From the NCBI GenBank assembly GCA_028532985.1, contig JANCIK010000008.1:1426001-1490000 (forward strand): a DNA stretch of 64,000 nt, given 5' to 3'. The position numbers and the translations under genes were made by a program. Positions 21,555-35,357 of this stretch are shown in pieces (position 1 is the stretch's first letter; each line of letters opens with the position of its first letter). The stretch is from Stropharia rugosoannulata. Taxonomy: Eukaryota > Basidiomycota > Agaricomycetes > Agaricales > Strophariaceae. The notes below the pieces were generated by a model. That model saw nothing but the letters and a program-made list of their open reading frames with translations. It was not told the origin of the DNA and ran no database searches.

Positions 21555-24500
21555 GGTGAAGGTGGTGCTGGTGGTGGATGGAGATTAAGGAGCCAAGTTA
21601 TAAGCGGATTCAAAAGCAATCGCGATGTTCCACAAATCGTCATAAAATTCCTAAAATGGCAACTCCCGTCCCCGATGTTCGTCCGGTCCGGGCGCTACCG
21701 AGGTAACTCCACCCTCCACGTTCCTCCCGCCGCGCTCAAACTTTTCTAAGTGCCTTTTGCAGCGCCTTTGCTCACTTTATTTTATTTTCAGCCTCCATGT
21801 GACTTCATTCCAGTCTGTCACTTCCCGGCTGCTGAGTGACTAAATCAAGGTCTTCCCTTGGTCTTCCCTCTTATCCATATCATCCGAACTTATTCAAGTA
21901 CGCCCCCGAATGTTTGTTCTTATCGCACGTTTGCATTAGTGACATCCGTCATGGATTCTATAGCTTGTGGGCGATCTGGGCCTTTGCTCAACTTAAATGG
22001 TGTCGTATATGAGCGTATATGAAGCATCGGCGTTGAAGAAGACGGAAGGGTCGGTGATCGATCTACCTAGAACGTGTTGTAATGCCTAATTTCTTGGCCC
22101 GACCTCCTCTTTGGGTATTCCAGGGTATTCCATCTGATACATATACACAATAAGATTGAGAGTAGATATAGACGGGAGGGCAAAATAACCATTCCATCTG
22201 CCAAGATAATAATGAACAGCGATGTCTGGCGTCCTTTCGACCGATATGGCCTCAAGTTCACATAAAGTGATTAATGTGGCATGGATAATGTTTCTCTTCA
22301 AGGTGGTAACTCATCAGGCATAAAGTATTTCTCGACATATCTAGAAGGGATAAACAACTACTAGAGAACCCAAAGGATATGTACTATTTGAGTCCGTAGA
22401 CAGTGCTCACTTAACGACAAAAAACTTCATCCAGATATAATTACATCGCTCACTATCATGGAGTCGCAAGTCATGGGACAGCGACATTACGAACATTTCA
22501 TATTTCCCCTATGCTATCTTTAGTCCGGCACTACTCGTCGTGGGAGGAAACAATGTTATCGTCTGCAGGTGGTTGGTCAACTATAAGCCTAATTCAAAAC
22601 GGCTACAAGAGGAAGTGGGAGAACGAGAAGGTGACTTGGCGTTAAAATAGTTCCGGTAGAGAATTCAGTTATAGTGCATAATTCACCCAACAGCGGCAGT
22701 GAGAGTCTATTTTGAGCAGAGACTCCCCTTGTGTTCGTAATATTATTAATTCCCTCCAATAAGCACATAACGCCCTCAGTTAGGAGATCGTAGAGAAATA
22801 ATACACATCTGACCTGATGGGCTCTTTCAGTACACGTAAATCCAGCGGAATTTACTGCACAAGCAGCTCGAGTCGCAGCGAGTTGAAAGTAAGTAAAATA
22901 CTAAGTTAAGTATGCCGGCGTCACAAACGGCAAGGCGATTGGGCTGGGCCAAAGTAGGCATCTTCTCATCGATTGCGAGCTTTGGAAAGCACATGAATGA
23001 GTTGGACTAGATAAACGAACTCGGTCGAGATGCCAGGACAACACATGGGCATGGCCTGGAAAGGCGTCGATTCTGATGGCCGCACGGACTCAAGCCTTTG
23101 GCATTAATGGAGGTGAACCTTTTGAGACCTCCATACTAGTCATTTGACTTCGTTTCAGTCACCAATGGAAAACAAGGGAAAGCATTGGATAGTCGTAGGA
23201 TCAGGAAGCTCAGAATATCAGCAATGTAACGTTCTGCAATCTCCCAGTGATCGGGTTGTTGAGTCGTTATTGGAGGGACCAATAGTGATCTTGTGGCACA
23301 AGATTGCTACTTGAAAATATAAGCTCCCTTTACGGTACGCTTTGCACTAGTTTGAGATACTGAACAGAAGGTTGCGGTTCCAAGGACAGACATAAAGTGA
23401 TATGTTGTTTCTACGATTATCATTAGAGGATGAACTATGTATTACTATTATGACTTATAACACGAAGATAGAACTGTTTACGATTACGAGAAGCTCTTTG
23501 GGCATTATATTGCACTCATGTTTACTGCCTCCTAGAATCTGTAACAACATCTTGCAGTACTACCCTGTTTTGTGTTTTTGCGAAATTCTCGACTTCATAT
23601 CCACGTCAAGATAAGGGTAATGTCGAAATTAAAAAGAAGGCAAGTTTCATATCTAAGTAATCTTCAGCATGATAAGGATTACTCAGTTTCAAGGTAATAA
23701 CTTACCACAGATGCCAGAAAAATACTTCCCGGATAGAAAACTTGGCTACATGTACATAAACATTACGGGTACTAGTTGCCATGTCTTCTCGGCGGTTGCC
23801 CTCTGCCAATGTATTAACTCAGTCCGAAACGACAGAAGTTCTGTTGCATTTGTATTCAATATCAAGGTAGTCATATATACGTGTACGGTGTATGTAACCG
23901 TTGCACGTAAACATTTCTCACTGCCATGTAACCGCCATGTTTCATGCGGAATTTAAATAACACCTTGCACATAACTTCTGTCACTCTAAAATCTCCTTCA
24001 ATTCGGATGTGTCCGTGCTGTAGGACGGCTGCAAGGTCTCACTACTATACTGAGTACTGTCACGTTTGAAAGTGCTGTATTAAATGTTTGTGGCACATTA
24101 CGGTACGTACTATGTAGTTATCAATGAGACAAGTATACGTGATCTAAATCTAAAAGACCAAGGGGACTCAAAACGTGCGAGTAAACTTAATTTGGTCCCG
24201 TGCTTGTTCGGACTTTGTCTACTTGTGCAGTCTTGGAATGGGGTCCGAGTAGCTAGCTCTTTCCTTTACTTCCCTCACTGCCACACCCATACTCTCTTTC
24301 ATAAACTCACAGTAAAAGTGTGCGATTTTCACATTAGATGAACCTGTAAGCTTAAACCTCCTCATCCTAGTCATTACGAATCATTTGGATATGTATTCGC
24401 AGCCAATGAGTCCCACCGACCTTCTCCGACAGACATCGTGCGGGGTGATGCCATCACTGGCATTAGTAGCTCGGAAGAACTGTCCTCCATGTCCTCCTCC

Positions 24501-24793
24501 GTCCCCTATATGGGCTTCAGTGCACCTTGCAAGGACACGGCATTGCCGTACTGGTATCGGTCTAGCTGTCAGAGCCTTTCCAAACATAAACACTGGGCTA
24601 CATAAAGCATATAAAGCATACGAAAGAAGCGGACACGTCACGCGAAGTCGCACGCTGTTTTGTTTTGAGCACCCCACGCTCTGTAAGTATTTGATAGCTG
24701 GTCGTTACTTGACTGCTAACCTGATCTACCCCGACGAATAGTTCTAATCCCTTTCTCCGCGCCACAAGTGTTATTTTTTGAAGTCTCAAGCGA
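21555..24793. other. Intergenic, about 3.2 kb, divergent
   Basis: Region between the starts of TPS2 (-) and the F-box gene (+). The first few hundred bases upstream of TPS2 should be its promoter. I looked for STRE-type CCCCT elements but none can be asserted as functional. Beyond that it is AT-rich with only short ORFs. An ORF at 24385-24741 is open on both strands with rather balanced composition but has no recognisable domain. No RNA gene or mobile element was recognised. Confidence 0.5.
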
Positions 24794-26612
24794 ATGGAAG
24801 CAGAGAATGGCTGCCGTGCAGGCCTGCTAACGCTCCCCTTCGATCTTCAATACTATCTAATTGCCTTCCTGGATCCACTCGACATCCTTCACCTGAGAAC
24901 GGTGGGCGTCTATTTGTTCATGATTCGCTGCTATTTCACGTGCTGATACAACGTGCGCAGACGTGCACCGCGATGCACTATACCACTTCGCAGATGATCG
25001 TTTGGATCGACGCGCTGCGCCAAATGTGCACAGAAAACGCCGTCTTCCGGCCTACGTTCCCGCTCGAGGAGATGACGCTCGCGGAGCTCGAGTACGCGGC
25101 GATGGCACCGTACAAGTGGCTCGCCGCAGCAGCGCGCGAGCCAGAGAGCCCCGAAGTCCTCGCAGGTCGGTCGAGATTTTTGTCGCCCGTTCCGTCCGAG
25201 GCGGGAGCATCGGAGAGTGGGGAGGTGCCCGAGGAGGATGACTTCGACGTGCGCTGGTTATTTCTTGTCCCTGGTGGACGGTTTCTTATTACTTTCTCAT
25301 GGCGCTGGATTATTGTCTGGGATCTGGGCTTCTCTCCGTATCGCAGCCGGGGGGCGATGTCAAAAGTAATAGCGCGGACGAAAGTGCCTCTGCACTCGCT
25401 ATACCTCGTCCACGAATCTTCCGATGGCCAAGGACTATATATTTTAATCACTTCGCCGCTGATTGAAAATGATGACACTTCGTGAGTCGTTGTATACCCG
25501 GATGTTACATATTTCAATAATTGGTTTCACAGACCCGAGGCAATATCGGTGTACGAAGTATATCCCACCCATGAGGACCCTAAGCTTTCACTCATTGCGT
25601 CAATGGTGGTCCCCGGGGACGAGGATATAAGCTTCTACTCCCTCGCAGGAAATCGCCTTATTTTCATGCAGGGTCCCGTGATGAAAATATGGGACTTCAA
25701 AACGAATGAATGGATAAGCTGGACAGTAGCTGAGGAGTACCATCAGGTGCGCTATAACAGGAGTTCATTGACGGGCCCGTATAATTATATCTCGTAGAGC
25801 GTAGTGGCACCGCATTTTATAGTGCTTCTGCACCCAACGGGCGTATCATTGTGGCGTATTCCAGACCGGCTATGGTCTAGTTCGCCGCCTTTCAGCGTCG
25901 TCGATCCCACCCCCGTGCCACCCATGTTCAGTATACCCTATCGCAACCCACGCCCTCCGGGAGAGATGCAATATGCGGGTCCCTGCGACTGGTACTCCGG
26001 GAGTCATGCTCCGCTAACGTATGATATCGCGATATCGACGTCACCGATTAGCTTGCAGCTTCACCGCTACGAAATCAAGGTGAACAGCGACCTGACCGAC
26101 GCGATGCTCGTAGAGCATCCACCCATGACCCTGGATATGCAGGGTGACCCGCCCATAGAGCTAGATGCGTACCGCTTCTGCGGCGACTCCTTAGTCTCGT
26201 TGTGGTACGAACCCGCACAAGAGGCGATGCGCTTGCACACGTCCCCGGCGCGGTACAAGGACACAGGAAACATGGGCGTGCCTGTGCAGACGGCTGTATT
26301 GACGCCCGTGCACGCTGCTGTAAGCTTTTGTCCTGTGTCTGGGCGGTATGTGTACAGCGAACCGGACGAGGATGAGGACACGGATAGCGCAGATTTGGCT
26401 GATGGTGTGGTGGTGATTGATTTCCTGGCAGTAAGTGATTATTATATCAACGAATTAGTGATACTAATATTACATTGGCAAAGTTGGATGCTCCGCGCAG
26501 TGGGAAGAGTAACTCGAGAAGTGCGAGTCCTCCGGAAATGCCAGTGGACTTTCGGTGGATGGACGATCTGAGCGGTTGGACTGCGGGAGCGTTTAACACC
26601 ACCCAATTTTAA
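24794..26612 (+). CDS. F-box protein with a C-terminal beta-propeller-like region
   Basis: Five exons, 24794-24901, 24961-25481, 25533-25746, 25798-26430 and 26484-26612, encode 534 residues; all introns are GT-AG, 50-59 nt. Residues 12-60 form an F-box-like motif: LTLPFDLQYYLIAFLDPLD, then LHLRTTCTAMHYTT and VWIDALR, the usual L-P-x-DL...L..LDL..LR.TC..LH...W pattern. Such motifs bind Skp1 in SCF ubiquitin ligases. The remainder has repeated strand-like stretches (FLITFSWRWIIVWDLG, NRLIFMQGPVMKIWDF, HFIVLLHPTGVSLWRI), as in degenerate propellers, with an acidic patch late on (PDEDEDTDSAD). The first intron interrupts the F-box between LR and TC, restoring the motif. Agaricomycetes carry large F-box families of this kind. 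The substrate is unknown. Confidence 0.82.
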
Positions 26613-27895
26613 AACATGTCCTTCTCTTGCCATTTGCTATGCACCTTGCTATCTGATTAATTGGATTGGCATAGTAATTCAACATATTAAGGTTCTGAGT
26701 AGTGAACCTTACATACTGATCTCTGCTTTAATCTAGGCTACTTATTTAATTCGTTGCCGTTACACTTGTCCCTTTCCACTTTCTCTCAGTCAGAACACTC
26801 TAGGCATCCCTGTATTCACAACCACCAAAGTTTGCTTATATGATCTTCAAAAAATTTATGTTTCCCTTTAACCTGCACAAAACATATGTTTCAATGTTTT
26901 TCACAAGTTAAGTAGCAAAGACCGGAGCGTACAGAGACGGTCCCTTTCCTTTTAAAACGACAACAAATATTTATTCGGGTTTATGGCCGGAGGGTCAATG
27001 ATGTCCTAGTATATTTACATTTTGGTCAGTGCCTTCCTTACGTACTCATATTGGCCAACTTGTTAGTGACTAGTAAGGCACTTTGACATGACATGGTCCC
27101 CATGTACGGGACCTGGGCATGAATTTAAAGCTGTCATTGTAACTATGGTTGAGGCAGTTGTGCGTCGGACGTTTGCGTGATCAAATTGTGATGGAACTCG
27201 GTCCTCATCTTACCTCAAAAAGAACACATACACTCATGTCAACTGGGACGTCAATCACAATTACATACTTACAAACAGCTGCATTCTTGAAAGATGGGAG
27301 TCACCTACTCTGTAGGAAGCATGAGATACATAGTCATTCGGAACTGTGTTGGAAACCTGAACTTATGCGAGTCGGCAACTTGGATTGCTTGCTATATATT
27401 CTAGGAAACTATATTCAAGACTATCTGACGTTTCCTATCACTGTGAATTCGGGTTAAAGAGTTGCAAAGCCGGAGTGCTATAATTACAACTGGGTGAAAA
27501 TAAATTGAAGTGGATATTGTTAGCGGGATCAATATCTAAGGCTTGTCATTGGAGCGGAGGTTTTATGGTCCATAAATGGTATCTTCACCGTCATAGGCAT
27601 CTTTTTCGAGTTCAATATCACACATCATGCATCAGTGTCGTTCAAGTATCAGCTGCCCGAGTAGAGCTTCAGGTAGAAGCCAATTAGAACCAGGTAGAAC
27701 CGTCCAACGAGATTGGATTTAAACCCCAGGTTTTTGCTGGAAAATATTTATATACAGATAAGAAAATCAGAAAGAAGGCACCCGCGCCGCGAGATTCTCG
27801 GTGAGCCTCGTGGGCAGTTGTTGGTGTACTGCACCCACGTGGAAGAAAAGACACTGAAAAAAAGACGCGATCAGGGTCGCGTGAGAACAAATGAA
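26613..27895. other. Intergenic, about 1.3 kb
   Basis: AT-rich sequence between the F-box gene and the giant disordered gene, both on the plus strand. A 102-codon ORF at 27149-27457 has no splice partners or domain and is probably chance. The last few hundred bases should be the promoter of the following gene. Confidence 0.5.
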
Positions 27896-30800
27896 ATGGT
27901 CAGTTCTTGCTGTAACTTATCTCATACCCTCCATCATCCCCACACTCACCACCCTTGCAGACTTTGCAGGCAGTCCAGGACGGGCATTTTGCCAGGTATG
28001 TGGCCGACTCCAGGCTTAAGCCTCGCAGAAAGTCTCGAGCACCGCCTCCTAAAACACTAGTTCTTACATTTGTTTAGCAGGAATTCGTCCGATTGATCCC
28101 CCTATATTATACCCTCTGGACCGCCGACGTGGCTTCATTATAGGCTTCACTGGGCCCGACGCCTTGGAGACGTACAGTCTTGCTCCCAGTGGCCGGTCCA
28201 ACTTCCTAGCGTTCATGGTTTCGCAGCCGGTGCAGAGCGCACCCCTTTCCAAGTTTACTCTCGGCGGTTTCGCTTTTCCATCACGTCAAGAGATCAAAAA
28301 GAAGCCAGTAGAAGAAGACGAATGGTATATACCATACAATGGCCCCTACGAACCTCCTCGAGAGTCTCACCGTCGGGCGAAGAACAGGGATAGTTGGGGT
28401 GATGCATTGGACGATTTCGAAGATGGCGATATGTTGGGTGACAGGGAGTTGCATATCAGGTATGGGGGAGACTTCCAATCACGCCAACACAACGAAAGGG
28501 ACGGCGAAGTGTACCGGAAAGACGGTGGTAGGGACCGCTCGTTCTCTGTCAACTCGGGTCGAACAACGTCGTCGGGTGCCATGGATCCGGGTAGGGGCAG
28601 TCTCACCATTAACAGAAGGTCGACGGTCTCAGCAGCCAACCCTCCGCCTCTGCCATCTTATGTCAGTCTCAATCCATCTGGGGGAGGTGTGGGAGAATCT
28701 CCAATGCCCCATCTCAAAAGTGCCAAGGAACATCACCGGATTAGCATCGCTAGCATCTTTAGTCTTGGAGGCAGCAATCGCAAATCAGTAGCATCCCATA
28801 CTCCCGAGCGCGTCAAATCTACGACCAGGCAGATTCGACCTCAACAAAGTCATACAGAAATTCAGGAGAAACAAATCATTCACAGCAAGGTTGATACATC
28901 TAACATCGGCGACTCCCCCGGTGGTCAGCACAAAAGTAAATTGGGAAAAAGCAAACGCTTGCGCGATCAAGTTAAAGCTCAGAACGAGCGCATGGATTCG
29001 ATAATAACGAACAAAGATACCTATTATAACACCTATTATCAATCCCTTTCCCAGCAAACAGATCACGATCACGCCAGACTTTCTCCGACATATCAATCCC
29101 GTTCGCCAACTGCGTCATCACATTCCAGGAATTCATCTATTCCTCAGCAAGAGGCCTTGAGTAGGCCACAAAACTTCGCCACATCGGATTCAAGCCGCCA
29201 CCCGTATGCAAATGCCATATCATCTCTCGCGATACCTCCATTACCTCAGACGGCTCCACCAACATCCGCTCCAAGTGCAGGCTTCAATACAAACAATCCT
29301 CCAAAGCTCACGTTCACAACAGTAGATCCTAGCACAGCAGGCCCAAGTAGCGCTGTTCCCAGGCTTTCTAGATTTCCTCTAGGCGGTAAGGGGTCTGCGG
29401 GTTTGAAAAATTCGATTTCGACACCCAACCTTCGCAGCCCCATTTCGTCATCATCGGGAAGCGGTAATGAGCATCCGGCGGAGGTCGTCGCCCCTAAATT
29501 CATCTTCCCCAAGGGCAAGGAGCGCTGGTTGTCCGCGGAAACATGGTGTGACGCCTTGCTCTTTCCGCGGCCTCGTCTACGCATCAAGCAAGATTTTAAA
29601 CATGGAATTGAGGGCCAGAAACTTGCCGAGGTAGCAGTCTCAGGGATGGCTCGAGGTCGCATAGTGAGTCCGCCGACAACACCTACAGAACAGCGCAACT
29701 TTGAGGTACAGCAAGGCCGTGAACCAGGCATCGCATCGCGTGTTCTTGCACACTCACGGTCACTGGTGGATTTGAGATTGAATAAGGGGAAGAAGAAGGA
29801 GAAAGCAGAAGCCATCCATCCTTCAATATTGCAGGACTCTCAGCCGTCAAGACCCACTGGACAAGGCCAGACTTTGCGTCCCCCACGGCCCAAAAGCTTC
29901 GCTTGGGATGATTTGGCTTTGCCATCTCCCGTTCCCTCTCTTGCTCAGTACGTTTTACACCTTGCGTTCTAATTTAGACGACTGATCGCCGTTGCTGCTA
30001 GCGTCTTACGCGAGGGGGAAATGCTTGCGACTGAGAGGAAAGCATGGCAACAGCAAGCTCAGGGATCATTCGGCAACAAGCACTCGAGAACCATATCACG
30101 GACGCGCTCCAAATCGCTGACGCAGAAGGGTCACAAAAAGCTTCATAATCACCAATCCAGTATAGAGTACATTGCCGCACAGGCATGTTTAGGGACGCAA
30201 AACCATTCCCCGGCGATAGCGGCCCCTCGCCTCTCGTACTTTACGGACGGCACGAGTGCTACTACTTCTCGTGGGACGCATTCCCATTCGAACTCGCTGG
30301 TCAAAACGCTTAGCAAGTCGTCGAAGTCGCATTCACGGAATCACTCCCGGAACGAGTCTTGGTCTAAATCTGCAATGAGGGTGGTCACTAAGCCCCTCGC
30401 CGCGCTTTCTAGTACCGAGCCTACCTCGCACACTAATAGCAAGGCAGCAGATCTTGAAGGTGCGCTAAGGAGCCAGGGCACTAAGTTTATACGCTTAGCA
30501 GACCCAGTCCACCTACCTTTAAATCGTGGTACCGCCCAGAACACGCAGAGACAAACGCCTTCTCCCGCCTTTTCTAACATAAGTGATTCCCGAGTCGGTA
30601 TCGCATTGGGGACACCTCCAGAAGAAGCTGCCGTCGCTAATTACATACCTTCCCATCCGTACGCACATGGCGGGCTGTCCTTCAACACTGCCCCTGCGCT
30701 CGTTCCAGCTGAATATGCTGGCCCACATCGCTCCATCAACACCCACGGTACGAAGATACCTGCCATCTCGGATATCTTGGCAAGGCACAAACTACCTCCT

Positions 30801-32431
30801 CATATTGCCCTTCATCCCTACGCCCAGACTTCAAATCGAGATAGCTACCTCAACATGAATGGCCTCGTGGGCCAACTTAGGTCGGATCATATCCCTGGCG
30901 AATCAAAGATGTGGGCGCAGCTATCGCCGTCTGCGGAGGTCGTGCACGAGGTGCTTCCGGACGATCTGCAATATTCGCCATTTTCGCCTGAGGGCTCGAC
31001 TTCACGTGGTCCTAATCGAAATACTATGAACATTCGCGACACTGTTGGACTAGGCGAAGCGCTTGTCAGTGCTGTCAATGCTAGTCGATTCCGTCGCGCC
31101 AGCCCGGATAGTGGGCTTGGAACCAGTGAAAGTCATGAACCGAACCAACCAGCCTCCCAACAACATCAGTCCAATGTTCAAAACTGGGAGAGCTCGGTAG
31201 AGCAGTCCAACCTTGCAGAAGTTTCGTCGGGTTTGCAGGGGAATATTCTTGCTACAAGTTTACGTATCGACAACCCAGACAATGGCCAGGCTTCTATGTT
31301 TCTACGTCCCCACGCTGTATCAAATCATACACTCGCGTCATCCAATGATATCTACCTGCCAGTACCACCCTTCGACCCTGCCATCCGACATCCATCCCCG
31401 ACTGATACATCTAGCAGCTACTCTCCTAACCAATCGTCCCGCATCATCGGAAGTCCGAATGACCTCGAGAGTTTCCAGGACCTCTTCTTTCGTCCATCTG
31501 TCAGTAGCACGCAGCGCACGCCGAACGAGGCAGCGCTACCTGAGACACCGTCCACACATTTGCGGTCCTCGGCGCCGTGGGATGCAAGCTTGCGCACTCA
31601 CCGCACCAACAGCAGCCTCACGAACCTTGCGCGCCAGCTGAGCGAGGAGTTCGAGCAGATGGCACTAGACCGCGATATGTCAGACCCCCATTCGGGCTTG
31701 ATTACGTCTTCGAGGCAGACAAGTTTAGGGCGCCAGCTAAGGGAGGACAGTCTACAATTTCTATTTGAGGATGTGTCAATGTCGGTGTCTCCACCTGACG
31801 ACCGGATGGATGATACCATACAGGCCTTCAAGCCGACGGGAAGGTTGCCCGAAGATGTCCTTTCTTCCAGGGCATCCTCGTTCATTGAAGGAACAGCAGA
31901 AGATGATGACCCAACTGGTAAGCGATCATGTTATATTCTTTTCACCAAGCGATTAATGTATTATTTGCAGTTGTTTATCGAGTGGGTATAGTGGAATCTG
32001 TGTCGACACCCCCGCCCATGTCAAGTGAACACCGCTCATCCTACGCAGGGCAAACTACGTTCGCAGGCGACAACACTAGACATGGCCTTTCCAGTCCCAG
32101 CTCCGACGCGCATGCGCGCATCCTCTCTGGTCTCCAACCTCCGCTAACGGATATCACTCGCAGCAGCTACACATCCGCTTCCACTCTTTCGCGCATTTCT
32201 AACTTATCAGACTTCCCTGTGCCCCCTAAGGATCCCGACCATCCGACGTCGCGGCACATGTCCCTTCTGAGCTCGTACTTTGATGAGGCCATGTCCCAGA
32301 GTGACTCTCGGCCGACACCTCTGTCTCGAGATGCTCCGCTTCTCGAAGAAGACCGAGTAACGTTCGGTGGCAACCAAAACGCCGACGACCTCGCAAAGAC
32401 ACTTTCATCTCCCAATCCCGAGCCCTTCTGA
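27896..32431 (+). CDS. Large Ser-rich disordered protein, unknown function
   Basis: The model is four exons, 27896-27995, 28081-29947, 30002-31917 and 31971-32431, giving 1447 residues. The conservative alternative starts at the ATG at 28215 (1369 residues). I prefer the longer form because the frame upstream of 28215 stays open and reads protein-like (RPIDPPILYPLDRRRGFIIG, GRSNFLAF). It also joins a short upstream exon through a GT-AG intron that keeps the frame. Most of the protein is low-complexity and rich in Ser, Pro, Thr, Asn and His, with no recognisable domain. Islands that look ordered or conserved include LSKFTLGGFAFPSRQE near the start, FPKGKERWLSAETWCDALLF, RLADPVHLPL, ISDILARHKLPPHIALHPYA, and LTNLARQLSEEFEQMALDRD, which may be a short helix. 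The islands are typical of a scaffold or regulatory protein, but no role can be assigned. Confidence 0.75.
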
Positions 32432-33325
32432 GTATGATTACCATTTCTTCCAGCATCAACTAACTCATACACATGATCGATCTGCTACCTTATTTGTATA
32501 TTTTATTTTCTTTATTTTGCACGCTTACTTATTCTTCTCTCCTTGCGGTCTTTTGGACGATGCTTCGCTCTTTTTTATTCTCTTCGAACCATAAGGGTTG
32601 TATATTTGTACGGTTGTCGTCTTTAATTCCCTTTCTGCTGTACTTTTGTTGCTTAGGCCGGGAGAATTGGCCTCCAATTGGTAATACAACTCAAAACTAT
32701 GTTGTCTCTGTCCTACATGTTACTCTTCTGTATAAAGTACATTATGTACTCCGTTAAGTAAACGGAGATGTCTTTATATACATAGTAGGCAAATGATCCC
32801 CGTTCAGTTAGTATGTACTGAGATTCTATGCTACAGCCTACAGCCATCTAATTACCATTTTGTACAAAGCCACTACCTATTGAGATGCACAAACATTACA
32901 CCGGAAGAATACAATCCAGGTCACATATGACTCCACACTTTCCCATTTGAGTTGTGTTCTGAAAATATTTGTCGAAGACTCGACTAGACTAGTACTGCCT
33001 AGTGTAACATCTTGCTTTCGGCAACCCGAGGCCACGACGGTTTATGAAAGGCAGGCAAAGTACTATGAAACACTGTATGCAGCGAAAGGTAAAGACGAAC
33101 TGAACGTTGTGACTTTAGAGTATTGGTTATAAAGGTCATAAAACCGGGTATCCATGATTCATTAGCAGATGGTTACTCTAGCGGTACATAATTAGTACAT
33201 TTTGAGATCCATCTAATGCGGTGGTATTAAGCATCTTGGACATGCACAGATAAGCAAGCTTTTGTTTGAAAGGTCTGTCCGAAAAATAAAAGAACGTGAT
33301 ATGCCACAATATGAAGTCCATGGTT
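32432..33325. other. Intergenic, about 0.9 kb between convergent genes
   Basis: T-rich sequence just after 32431, then AT-rich sequence, between the stops of the disordered gene (+) and the MFSD5-like transporter (-). It should include both 3' ends. No other feature was seen. Confidence 0.55.
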
Positions 33326-34958
33326 TCAAATTCGAGAGTCGCCGTTTGCTGTTGAACGCGAGGGAGTGACGTCATCTACTTTGTCGACAATAATTATCCC
33401 GGTCATGAGGGATGAAAATCCAAGCATCAGGGCAGATGCAGTAAGTACTGCTCTACGGGCCGATGAGACTCCCGTGAGGAGAGAAACCACGACGAATATA
33501 TTCAATGGTACTCGGAAAAGAGATGAAAGCTAGAAAGAACTTAATGAAAAGCATTCTACAAAGAAAATCGACTCACAGTAGCACGGTGCTCGTTGCTGAT
33601 AAGCGTACCACGAAGAGTACCCTGGATAGGGTAGTACATGCCCACACACGCTTCGAATGCGCAGAAGGCCCAGAAGCGGATGTGCTCATCCGCCGATGCG
33701 ACACTGGTCGCAAGCGCAAGCGCGCTGACCGCACACACTAGTGAGCTCAGTTTAGCATGGAGAGTTAGTGCTGAGTCAATGTTATGCCCCGGGGCTCGTT
33801 GCAGGCGCTGATTGTGTTTCGTGACGATAGCGGTGTAGAAAAGCGAGCCAAGCATCATGCTAATCATGAAGGCGGAAAAGATGTATCCCAAGGGGAGTGG
33901 GAGGGAGGCTGCTTGCGCGGCTTCCTGCAGTGAAGGGACCCATAGAAAAACAAACAAATACATTGATCCTTCAAAGCACGTTTGGGTAAGTCCCAACACC
34001 AGGAGTAAGGGGTCTGCCAGAGGTCAACTTATGAATAGATAGTGAACTAAAGACCCGTACCATTGCGCACTATATGCCATGCTTTTCCCAATCGTTTCAC
34101 TTGGAATATGTCGTCGTTTGCGGCTCCTCCACCTCCTCCGTAGTTCTCACCCCATGAAGCACGGATAACAACCCACGCGAATACGAGCAAAGCCCCACTG
34201 GCGACGAAGGGAGACGCGTAACTTCCTGTCTTGCCAACCAGTTGATTGCTGAGAACACCTGCTCCGGTAGCGACTATGCCGTTCATCAGTGTTGCACGAC
34301 CCATGATCGTCGACAAGTCAGCAGAAGGAAGCGCAGCAGACGATGCCGATGAAACAAGCCATGACTCAAAGGCAGAGAATAGGATACTGGTAGATATACC
34401 TCCCAGCACGCGTCCTGCCATGAGTATTGGAAGAGAAGGAATCATGATGAGTGCACATGCGAGTGCGTATGTGACGCAGAAAACAAGACATAATGCCCGA
34501 CGGCCACTGCGATCGTTAGTAACCAACAGTAAACGTCGATGTAAAAACTCACTGCTGGTCTGCCCATACTCCCACTAACGGCGCCGCCAGGCCAGCAGAT
34601 ATGAAACCTGTAACGAAAAGAACCGCAACGATGCGCTCCGGAAAGTTGTACTGCTCTCTGTATAGAGAGTACACGTAGGGTCCCTGTAACCAGTCCGCCC
34701 CTGTATGCATGTCAGACTCCTATTAAGATGTCGACAATGTCTCTTCTGCTCACCCATCACGATAGCATACACGAGCAGGTATTTTCTTGTCAGAGCAGAG
34801 AGTGCACTACCACTCGTTCTGCCTCCCTCCAGTCGCTCTTCCGGGCTGAGTTTGCTTTGAGGAGATTTACGCGACACGTATCGGTCAACGGTCAGCGCCA
34901 GAATACATACCGCGCCTAGGATGAGCAACTGATGTTCATAGAATCCAAGGGACGCCAT
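33326..34958 (-). CDS. MFS transporter, MFSD5/molybdate-anion-transporter-like
   Basis: Five exons (minus): 34754-34958, 34553-34700, 34061-34506, 33577-34013 and 33326-33529, give 479 residues. Many hydrophobic segments, about twelve, fit the major facilitator fold. The family is set by the sequence after the first exon, GADWLQGPYVYSLYREQY, followed by RIVAVLFVTGFISAG, the loop-2/3 motif VGVWADQHGRRALC, ISTSILFSAFESWLV, TQTCFEGSMYLFVFLWVP, YYPIQGTLRGTLI and LSSLFRVPLNIFVV. These are hallmarks of eukaryotic MFSD5-like proteins, of which algal and human members import molybdate. A short N-terminal helix (FYEHQLLILGAVCILAL) and basic stretch match the family start, so the ATG at 34958 was chosen. 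Introns are only 46-53 nt. A putative role in molybdate uptake is by family and is not proven here. Confidence 0.92.
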
Positions 34959-35357
34959 GACGGAGTTGTTCGAGTTTTGAACGCAATATGCGATGTCGTG
35001 TACGCTGACTGCACTACGCTCTCCGATGAGTAGAAAGGGTACTTTTTGAGACTAATCTTGTCCTGTGGAGCGACATTACTTACAGCAATTGACTTGATTC
35101 CCCATGCGGTTCGGCTGTTGTATTCTCTCACAATGCGTGACACGTGTTGATGAAGGTTGATGAGAACGACGACGCCCAACAGCGTCCAACCCGCAATGGT
35201 CGTATGTAGCTGTTTCCAAATTTCAAAATAATCTTGCCAGGGCAATCAAGACGGACGGAACGATACTGTGCCGCCCATACAAGCTTTCAGCTTTAAACTA
35301 CTTCAGAAAAACGTCTCAACCGTCCCAATCAATCGCCAAACTTGCGAGTCTGCTAGA
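34959..35357. other. Intergenic, 399 nt, divergent promoter region
   Basis: Region between the starts of the MFSD5-like gene (-) and the third SDR (+). A minus-strand open frame covers 34916-35245 and includes a hydrophobic stretch, but it has no ATG near its beginning, so it is not called as a gene. Confidence 0.5.

Noticed and set aside
24385..24741. ORFs open on both strands over the same interval, possible gene or repeat.
   Set aside because: No recognised domain, repeat or splice partner. Double-strand openness occurs by chance in GC-rich patches.
34916..35245. Minus-strand ORF with a hydrophobic stretch upstream of the MFSD5-like gene, considered as an extra 5' exon.
   Set aside because: The frame begins at a TTG with no ATG. 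The MFSD5-like start at 34958 already matches the family N-terminus. A GTAAGT site is present but gives no clear exon continuation.
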